Positions 1 through 4,915 of a DNA stretch of 5,887 nucleotides are shown here, in pieces. The position numbers and the translations under genes were made by a program. How positions within the stretch are numbered: position 1 is the first letter of the stretch; every line of letters starts with the position of its first letter. The notes under the pieces are model-generated. The model saw only the letters and a list, made by a program, of their open reading frames with translations. It was not told the origin of the DNA and did no database searches. This DNA is from Bacillota bacterium (lineage in GTDB: Bacteria; Bacillota_A; Clostridia; Clostridiales; Clostridiaceae), in NCBI GenBank assembly GCA_021837545.1, contig JAKBFR010000135.1, positions 1 through 5,887 on the forward strand, written 5' to 3'.

Positions 1-1155
1 AAGGTTTCTGTTATAAGACACATCAACCTCTTCTGTTAACAATGATTTTTTTAAATAATAGTAAGCTGAAGGATTGCTTAGCAAATTATTTATTCTAATT
101 AACAAACACCCTTCATTTGCTCTTAATATGCTACCACTTTTTATAAATCCTATATCTGTAGAATAAACTCCATTGTGATTTTCATATTCTATATTACCTA
201 GTAAGTTTATTAAATTAGGATCTTGTTCAAATATTACTGGTGGAATTTGATTTTTACTGTTATCTACAATTACATTTACAACATATTTATATATAATTTC
301 ATTTATTTTTTCCTCATCCTCATCATAGCTTAAAGAGTAATTTTCTATAAGTTTTTTTTCAATATCATTGCATACTATATCAAAATAATTTTGTACAGCT
401 TCATCTTCAGTAAAGATATTTTTATATTCTTCTTTTAAATCATTCATTTCATCTTTATAATATACTTCCATTATTTGTCTAATTTTATCTAAGTCCTTTG
501 CTTCAATATCTTTTAATTCCTCTAATATTTCTTTAGCTTTATCTTTTAAAATACCTACTGTATCTAAAATCGTTTCTTTTCTCTCTTTATCTAAGGTGTC
601 ATATTCGCTTTCAGTCATTTCTTTCCCGCTACTTAAAGGTATGAATGTAAATCCATTATTAGTGGATTTTATATCAAAGCCTTTTTCTTTTGCCATATCT
701 ATAAGTTTAGCTATTAGCTCATTTCTTTTCTTTTGAATGTTTTCCTGAATTTCTTCTTTTTCTTTATTTGTAGAATTATTATAAAATTGAAATGTGCACT
801 CTAAATACTCATTCTGCAACTCTTCAATTGTCTCTTTTAGCTTATTGCCTCCCCCATTACTTACAAAAATGGGTTTAGGTATTTTTTCATCTTCATATAA
901 CACATAACAAATATCTTTTGGTTTGCTCCTGTTTTGGAAGTTTTTATTTACATATTTCATAATATCTTTAAGGGTTTCTTTTGAAAAATCGTCTATTAAA
1001 TAAATATTAAAACCCTCTTTATCTATACTGAGGGCAGTTTTAATATTTTCTATTACATCAAAATATTGCGGCATAGTATCTAATGTTTCTCTTGCGCTTG
1101 TATCTTCAATATCGAATTCATAAATAATATCCTTTGGAGTTAATTCCCTATTCAT
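1..1155 (-). CDS. Lon-related AAA_32 protein, N-terminal part (3' end outside the window)
   Basis: An open frame of 385 codons without a stop starts at ATG 1155-1153 and leaves the window at base 1. An AAAGGAGGAGG ribosome binding site lies 3 nt upstream (1159-1169). Family signatures seen by eye are the N-terminal ELTPKDI (residues 4-10), PKDICYV at 79-85 (matching the usual PDDWCYV), a charged coiled-coil-like middle of about 105-300, then DPNLINLLGNIEY (312-324) and LRANEGCLLI (344-353). These place it with the COG1067/AAA_32 'Lon-related putative ATP-dependent protease' proteins. Such proteins carry a C-terminal S16 serine-lysine protease domain and are usually about 750-800 residues, so roughly half is missing here. 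The site where a P-loop is expected reads NIYLIDDFSKET (50-61) and lacks GxxGxGK[ST]. The Walker B-like aspartate position is arginine (R354). It may therefore not hydrolyse ATP, as known for the LonC type. It is divergent from the gene at 1406. The family call is firm; activity is unproven. Confidence 0.85.
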   Translation of the reverse strand, partial: MNRELTPKDIIYEFDIEDTSARETLDTMPQYFDVIENIKTALSIDKEGFNIYLIDDFSKETLKDIMKYVNKNFQNRSKPKDICYVLYEDEKIPKPIFVSNGGGNKLKETIEELQNEYLECTFQFYNNSTNKEKEEIQENIQKKRNELIAKLIDMAKEKGFDIKSTNNGFTFIPLSSGKEMTESEYDTLDKERKETILDTVGILKDKAKEILEELKDIEAKDLDKIRQIMEVYYKDEMNDLKEEYKNIFTEDEAVQNYFDIVCNDIEKKLIENYSLSYDEDEEKINEIIYKYVVNVIVDNSKNQIPPVIFEQDPNLINLLGNIEYENHNGVYSTDIGFIKSGSILRANEGCLLIRINNLLSNPSAYYYLKKSLLTEEVDVSYNRNL

Positions 1156-1321
1156 ATTCCTCCTCCTTTCAATCCTTTATTATATTAATATTCTTAAATT
1201 ATGAATTTAGGAACAAATATTATCATTAAGAAATAATAATATTTTCTAAATTTATGCATATATATATTTTTTTCTCATGAAGTTTTTATTATAAATATTA
1301 AAAATAGACTTTTTTTAATAC

Positions 1322-1350
1322 TTGAGTTAAATTCAAACATAAGATATAAT
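1322..1350 (+). promoter_or_regulatory. Sigma-A-type promoter for the 1406 gene
   Basis: A TTGAGT -35 box (1322-1327) and a perfect TATAAT -10 box (1345-1350) are separated by the ideal 17 nt. Transcription would start near 1357 and give a leader of about 50 nt before the ATG at 1406. The upstream in-frame ATG at 1349 lies inside the -10 box, so it cannot be the start used from this promoter. This is a sequence match only. Confidence 0.75.
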
Positions 1351-1391
1351 GAGTTTATTGAATTTTTATATTTTTTATAATTTTTATTGTG

Positions 1392-1397
1392 AAGGAG
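1392..1397 (+). promoter_or_regulatory. Ribosome binding site that fixes the 1406 start
   Basis: AAGGAG lies 8 nt before ATG 1406. The alternative in-frame ATG at 1349 has no such site. The 19 extra residues it would add are aromatic and AT-driven (LLNFYIFYNFYCEG), which is typical of translated leader sequence. Confidence 0.8.
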
Positions 1398-1405
1398 TAA
1401 TACTG

Positions 1406-1819
1406 ATGGGATTTAAAGACAAATTGACTAATAGCTATACACAAGCTTATTTAAAAAGATATGGTGATAGACTTACTCAAGCACAAGGTAGGGTTCTATC
1501 AGTCAAAGTAGAAGAAAAAAGTTATCTAAAAATACTTTATAAATTAACAGTAACTATCTTAGTAAAGGCCGACGGAAGTAAATCTATTGCTAAGTGTGTG
1601 TTTAAGAAAAGACGTTGGTTCAAAAAAATCAACTTTATTTCAGTACTTCAAGGACATTCTGTTATAATTCAAGGAATGAAGGGCAAAAAAGGAAAAGAGC
1701 ACAGAGAGCAAATCCAAATTGTAAACATTAGAAATATGACTACAAAGAAGGACTTGGTTCCAGTGCAAGGAAATGCACCAAAAGTGCAAAGAGTAAGATC
1801 AGATAGACGTTTTAAATAA
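1406..1819 (+). CDS. Small very basic protein of unknown function, possible OB fold
   Basis: I do not recognise this 137-residue protein. By count it has 33 Lys+Arg against about 9 Asp+Glu, so it is strongly positively charged. It has no signal peptide or membrane segment. After a short helical start (about 5-22) the pattern suggests strands at 28-38 (GRVLSVKVEEK), 42-55 and 60-66, a basic helical stretch at 67-80 (KKRRWFKK), then strands at 84-90 (HSVIIQG) and 102-110. This order of three strands, a helix and two strands is that of an OB fold, and the charge would suit nucleic-acid binding; both points are inference. The C-terminal tail (about 119-137) is basic and probably disordered. It has its own promoter (1322-1350) and terminator (1820-1852), so it looks monocistronic. 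The 1406 start was chosen for its ribosome binding site and because the upstream ATG lies inside the promoter. Confidence 0.8.
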   Translation: MGFKDKLTNSYTQAYLKRYGDRLTQAQGRVLSVKVEEKSYLKILYKLTVTILVKADGSKSIAKCVFKKRRWFKKINFISVLQGHSVIIQGMKGKKGKEHREQIQIVNIRNMTTKKDLVPVQGNAPKVQRVRSDRRFK

Positions 1820-1852
1820 AAAAAGCTATATGACTTTGTCATATAGCTTTTT
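1820..1852. terminator. Bidirectional rho-independent terminator
   Basis: A perfect 15-bp stem (AAAAAGCTATATGAC, loop TTT, GTCATATAGCTTTTT) begins immediately after the TAA of the 1406 gene. The 3' arm ends in five T on the plus strand. On the minus strand the stem is followed by further T residues (seven in a row counting the end of the arm), so it can also stop transcripts arriving from the convergent ATPase gene at 1980-4595. Confidence 0.9.
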
Positions 1853-1870
1853 AAATCTATAATATAAGTA

Positions 1871-1974
1871 AATATTTAACGGGATTTCTGTAGGAAAACG
1901 GCCTTCAGAAGTCGTTAATATTGCAGAACCATAGGTACTGAACAGTTGCGTAGGTGATAGTAGCTAAGGTGGTT
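1871..1974. other. GC-richer hairpin-forming segment of unknown class
   Basis: This stretch between the convergent genes is about 42% GC by count, clearly above the flanking AT-rich sequence. It forms an imperfect hairpin at 1871-1922. AATATT/AATATT, AACG/CGTT, TTCTG/CAGAA and AGG/CCT pair in order (18 bp) around an AAAACGG loop, with small internal bulges. A second weaker domain is closed by AACCA (1927-1931) with TGGTT (1970-1974). It would lie in the 3' untranslated part of the ATPase transcript, upstream of the shared terminator. A stop-to-stop frame at 1872-1934 reads ...GISVGKRPSEVVNIAEP without a start codon. It could be a dispersed repeat or mobile-element remnant, a small RNA, or a decayed coding fragment; I cannot name a family. 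Confidence 0.4.
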
Positions 1975-1979
1975 ATGAT

Positions 1980-4595
1980 TTAATGCTTGTGCATTAAATA
2001 TAAGTACAAACTATTTATAAAGGAAATAATACCAGAGAAAAATAAAATAATTGACCATTGACCGAAATTAAGTGGTATTGTATGAAATACTCTTTGAAAT
2101 AATGGAATATACACTATGCTTATTAACATACTTACGGATATTCCTACCGCCCCAATTAGGTATAAATTTGTAAAGGGGTTAATTTCAAATAAAGAATGTT
2201 TTTCTGATCTACATTCAAACACATGTATGAGTTGAGATAAAACTAAAGTTCCGAGGGCCAAAGTTCTACATGTCTCAATATTCATACCATAATATTTACC
2301 ACCTATAAATGATAATATTGTACATACACCAATGAGGCACCCTCTAATGACAATCTTTTCTGTAAGTCCTCTTGAAAATACACTTTCGTTCTTTTCTCTA
2401 GGCTTTTCAAACATAATATCACTATCAGCAGGATCAACCCCTAAAGCTATAGCAGGAAGTCCATCTGTAACTAAATTTACAAATAAAATTTGTATTGGAA
2501 GTAGTGGATTTTCTAAGTAAAATAGAGAAGCCAAAAACATGGTAAGCACTTCCCCTAAATTACAGGATAATAAGTACCTGATAAATTTCCTTATATTATC
2601 ATATATTACACGACCCTCTTCCACAGCTGCAACTATAGTGGCAAAATTATCATCTAAAAGAATCATTGATGCTGCCTCTTTAGTCACATCAGTTCCGGAT
2701 ATTCCCATGGCTATACCAATATCCGCTTCTTTTATGGCCGGAGCATCATTTACTCCATCTCCAGTCATGGCCACAATTTGGTTTTTATGTTTAAAAGCTT
2801 TTACAATTCTTAGCTTATGTTTTGGGCTTACTCGTGCAAATATTTTAAAATTATCAATACTTTTTTCTAATTCCTTATCATTTAATCTGTCCAGTTCATC
2901 TCCAGTTATAACTTCATTAGGGTATTTGCATATATCTAATTCTTTTCCAATTGCGTAAGCTGTATTTTTGTGATCTCCTGTTATCATTATAGGTTTTATA
3001 CCTGCAATCTTGCACTTTATAACTGCATCTTTTACTTCTTTTCTTGGTGGATCAATTATACCTGCAACACCTATAAAAATTAAATTAGACTCTAAATTAT
3101 CATTTCTGATAATACCAGATACCTTATAGGCACAAGCAATACACCTTAAAGCCTTATAAGACATAGACTCTACAGCCCTTAATAGTTGATTTTTATAACT
3201 CGGAAGCATTGGCTGTATATTTCCCTCGACGTATATATAATTACAGTTTTCAATAACTCGTTCTGGAGCACCCTTTACATAACAAACTTCTTTATCATCT
3301 TCTTTAACAATTACAGACATAATTTTTCTCGTTGAGTTAAAGGGTATTTCATATATACGTCTAGATTTATTTAAAAATTCTTGTAATTCCTTAGTAGTCT
3401 TGAAAAGTCCTTTAATTAATGCAGTTTCTGTAGGATCCCCAAATAAGCATTTTTCCATGTTCTTCGCATTGAAATCATAATTACAATCGTTACAGTAAGT
3501 AAAAGCTTTTTTCATCACTAAATTTAATGGAATTTTGTCTTTATCAACATCGTGAACCTGTCCATCAAAATAAAATGCTTTTACTGTCATATTATTTTCA
3601 GTTAAAGTTCCTGTTTTATCTGTACATATTACTGAAGTGCAACCTAAAGTTTCAACAGCTGGTAATTTTCTAACTAATGCCTTCCTTTTAAGCATTCTAG
3701 ACACTCCCAGAGCTAAAGCTACCGTAACAATAGCAGTTAACCCTTCTGGTATAGCTGCTACGGCTAAACTTACCCCCAATAAAAACATTTCATACATATC
3801 TTGTCCACGCCAAATACCCATGAAAGTTACAACGACACAAATTATTATACAAAGTGCAACCAAAATTTTTCCAAGATGCTCTAATTTTTCTTTTAATGGA
3901 GACTTCTCATTTTCAATACTATGAAGCATATTTGCTATTTTACCCATTTCTGTACTCATGCCTGTTGCTACCACTTTGGCTTTAGCTTTTCCTGTAAGCA
4001 ATATTGTTCCCATATAAATGTTATCATCCTTAGAATTAGCACTCTTATTTACTCCAGCTGATTCTCCAGTGAGCAAGGATTCATCTAACATTGCATTATT
4101 GTCTTCTATCAAAATGCAGTCCGCTGGGATTCTATCCCCACTTTCCAAAATAACTAAATCACCTGGCACTAAATATATGGCATCTATTACTAATACATTC
4201 CCATTTCTAAGCACTTTGGCAGTCGGTGCTGCGAGTTGACTTAACGCCTCTAGGGAGCGCTCAGTTTTGTACTCTTGAATAAATCCTAGTATTCCATTCA
4301 TTATAACTATAATAAATATAGTTATTGCATCTGCTTTCTCTCCCATTAGTCCTGAAATTAATGTTGCTGCAATTAATATCCAAGTAATAAAATCATTAAA
4401 TTGCGAAAAGAATATTTGAAGTGCAGATACCTTCTTTTTATTTTCTAACTTGTTGAATCCATATTTCTTTAATCTTGTTTCAGCCTCGTCCTTTGTAAGC
4501 CCTCTTGATGAGCTTTTACTATCATAAACAGAGCTTCTTGTCTTATTTTTATCCTTTGCATTATCATTTGACACTTGTTCATTAATCACTTGCAT
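1980..4595 (-). CDS. Cation-translocating P-type ATPase, calcium-pump (P2A) type
   Basis: This complete 871-residue membrane pump uses ATP to export divalent cations, most likely Ca2+, from the cytoplasm. A hydrophilic tail (1-30) precedes the cation-ATPase N domain (about 32-55). Membrane pairs M1-M2 (63-107) and M3-M4 (242-297) flank the actuator with TGES (176-179). M4 carries VAAIPEGL (279-286). The phosphorylation site is D326 in CTDKTGT, the nucleotide domain has KGAPE (441-445), and the P domain has DPPR (515-518), TGD (539-541) and TGDGVNDAP (611-619). M5-M10 fill about 672-868. By-eye alignment with SERCA places the cation ligands at E284, N679, E682, N707, T710, D711 and E798, so both calcium sites look intact. 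Length is normal for bacterial P2A pumps such as YloB. ATG 4595 is directly preceded by an in-frame TAA and sits only 1 nt from its AAGGGGG site; GTG at 4589 (codon 3) has better spacing. Mn2+ transport cannot be excluded. Confidence 0.93.
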   Translation of the reverse strand: MQVINEQVSNDNAKDKNKTRSSVYDSKSSSRGLTKDEAETRLKKYGFNKLENKKKVSALQIFFSQFNDFITWILIAATLISGLMGEKADAITIFIIVIMNGILGFIQEYKTERSLEALSQLAAPTAKVLRNGNVLVIDAIYLVPGDLVILESGDRIPADCILIEDNNAMLDESLLTGESAGVNKSANSKDDNIYMGTILLTGKAKAKVVATGMSTEMGKIANMLHSIENEKSPLKEKLEHLGKILVALCIIICVVVTFMGIWRGQDMYEMFLLGVSLAVAAIPEGLTAIVTVALALGVSRMLKRKALVRKLPAVETLGCTSVICTDKTGTLTENNMTVKAFYFDGQVHDVDKDKIPLNLVMKKAFTYCNDCNYDFNAKNMEKCLFGDPTETALIKGLFKTTKELQEFLNKSRRIYEIPFNSTRKIMSVIVKEDDKEVCYVKGAPERVIENCNYIYVEGNIQPMLPSYKNQLLRAVESMSYKALRCIACAYKVSGIIRNDNLESNLIFIGVAGIIDPPRKEVKDAVIKCKIAGIKPIMITGDHKNTAYAIGKELDICKYPNEVITGDELDRLNDKELEKSIDNFKIFARVSPKHKLRIVKAFKHKNQIVAMTGDGVNDAPAIKEADIGIAMGISGTDVTKEAASMILLDDNFATIVAAVEEGRVIYDNIRKFIRYLLSCNLGEVLTMFLASLFYLENPLLPIQILFVNLVTDGLPAIALGVDPADSDIMFEKPREKNESVFSRGLTEKIVIRGCLIGVCTILSFIGGKYYGMNIETCRTLALGTLVLSQLIHVFECRSEKHSLFEINPFTNLYLIGAVGISVSMLISIVYIPLFQRVFHTIPLNFGQWSIILFFSGIISFINSLYLYLMHKH

Positions 4596-4596
4596 G

Positions 4597-4603
4597 CCCC
4601 CTT
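4597..4603 (-). promoter_or_regulatory. Ribosome binding site of the ATPase, oddly close to the ATG
   Basis: AAGGGGG lies only 1 nt before ATG 4595-4593 but 7 nt before GTG 4589-4587, which is codon 3 in the same frame. The spacing favours the GTG and an 869-residue product. The same AAGGGGG occurs in the pyrophosphatase leader (4857-4863), 7 nt before TTG 4871, at the matching place in the related leader. Confidence 0.55.
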
Positions 4604-4613
4604 ATACTTCTCT

Positions 4614-4646
4614 GAGATTGATAACATTAGTTAATTGTTATCTCTC
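4614..4646 (-). repeat. Palindromic leader element, copy 3 (ATPase side)
   Basis: Read on the minus strand, GAGA + GATAACA, a 9-nt loop ATTAACTAA, then TGTTATC + AA + TCTC form a 7-bp inner stem and a 4-bp outer stem, with a 2-nt bulge on the 3' side only. It starts 18 nt upstream of the ATPase ATG. It shares GATAACAATT and the bulged architecture with the two plus-strand copies, but its outer stem is GAGA/TCTC instead of GGGG/CCCC, so pairing is kept while the bases differ. It could be an RNA structure or a DNA operator. Confidence 0.65.
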
Positions 4647-4750
4647 CTGCCTTAAGTTACTACATTTTTTATTCTACATTAATATATGTGATTATTTACT
4701 TACATATGAGAACAATATAATGTATTATTTTATTAAACATTGGTTTTTTC

Positions 4751-4779
4751 TTTACAATATGAAAATTTGAATATAAAAT
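4751..4779 (+). promoter_or_regulatory. Candidate sigma-A promoter for the pyrophosphatase
   Basis: TTTACA (4751-4756) and TAAAAT (4774-4779) each match consensus at 5 of 6 positions and are 17 nt apart. Transcription would begin near 4786, giving a leader of about 130 nt that contains both tandem palindromic elements. The sequence is AT-rich, so chance matches are possible. Confidence 0.5.
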
Positions 4780-4816
4780 GATATTAACAATGAAGGCTAA
4801 TGAAAAATGACAAGGA

Positions 4817-4846
4817 GGGGTAACAATTGAGAATTGTATCTACCCC
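4817..4846 (+). repeat. Palindromic leader element, copy 1
   Basis: GGGGTA + ACAATT, loop GAG, AATTGT, a 3-nt bulge ATC, then TACCCC form a 12-bp hairpin with its bulge on the 3' side. It is preceded by AAGGAGG, which overlaps the 5' arm. It is a near-identical tandem partner of 4859-4891: over about 40 nt they differ by three short indels and two substitutions. Confidence 0.75.
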
Positions 4847-4858
4847 TGAGGAATACAA

Positions 4859-4891
4859 GGGGGATAACAATTGAGAATTGTTATCTGCCCC
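4859..4891 (+). repeat. Palindromic leader element, copy 2
   Basis: GGGG + GATAACAATT, loop GAG, AATTGTTATC, a 2-nt bulge TG, then CCCC form a 14-bp hairpin whose inner 10 bp are perfect. It ends 24 nt before the pyrophosphatase GTG, with the AGGAGG site outside the hairpin. The hairpin has no T-run, so it is not a normal terminator. Confidence 0.78.
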
Positions 4892-4902
4892 AGACGCAAA
4901 CT

Positions 4903-4908
4903 AGGAGG
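4903..4908 (+). promoter_or_regulatory. Ribosome binding site of the pyrophosphatase
   Basis: AGGAGG lies 7 nt before GTG 4916 and supports that start over the in-frame TTG at 4871, which would add 15 residues ahead of the conserved N-terminus. Confidence 0.85.
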
Positions 4909-4915
4909 AACATAC

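Larger units (their letters stand above)
4596..4915. promoter_or_regulatory. Divergent control region between the ATPase and pyrophosphatase genes
   Basis: These 320 bases contain no convincing stand-alone gene. They hold the leaders of two divergent genes: three related palindromic elements (4614-4646, 4817-4846, 4859-4891), a plus-strand promoter (4751-4779), and an AT-rich middle (4660-4800). For the ATPase no full promoter is convincing. A minus-strand TAGAAT (4671-4676) could be a -10 box but lacks a clear -35 partner. If it is used, the element at 4614-4646 is inside the ATPase transcript. Confidence 0.7.

Noticed and set aside
1179..1184. Minus-strand TATAAT upstream of the Lon-related gene
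   Set aside because: No acceptable -35 box at the right spacing, and the leader would be under 20 nt. Not called as a promoter.
1215..1244. Inverted repeat AAATATTAT / ATAATATTT upstream of the Lon-related gene
   Set aside because: Made only of A and T in an AT-rich spacer with a 12-nt loop; such matches are expected by chance.
1349..1405. N-terminal extension of the basic protein from ATG 1349
   Set aside because: This ATG lies within the TATAAT box, has no ribosome binding site, and codes for an atypical aromatic AT-driven stretch.
2332..2958. Plus-strand open frames at 2332-2520 and 2539-2958
   Set aside because: They lie antisense within the well-supported ATPase gene and have no family motif.
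3637..4239. Plus-strand open frames at 3637-3924 and 4018-4239
   Set aside because: Antisense shadows of the ATPase, whose conserved motifs are encoded on the other strand there.
4826..4862. Leader frame RIVSTPEEYKG resembling the start of glycerate kinases (KIVIAPDSFKG)
   Set aside because: Only about ten residues, stopped after 15 codons, and it arises from the repeat sequence. Chance is likely.
4862..4872. GGATAACAATT, identical to the right half of the E. coli lac operator
   Set aside because: The full palindrome has a different centre (GAG between AATT arms), and no LacI-type gene or lactose gene is present. The match is best explained by the local repeat.
4786..4915. Mn2+ (yybP-ykoY) riboswitch in the pyrophosphatase leader
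   Set aside because: The tandem bulged hairpins do not show that riboswitch's conserved internal loops or its multi-helix junction.
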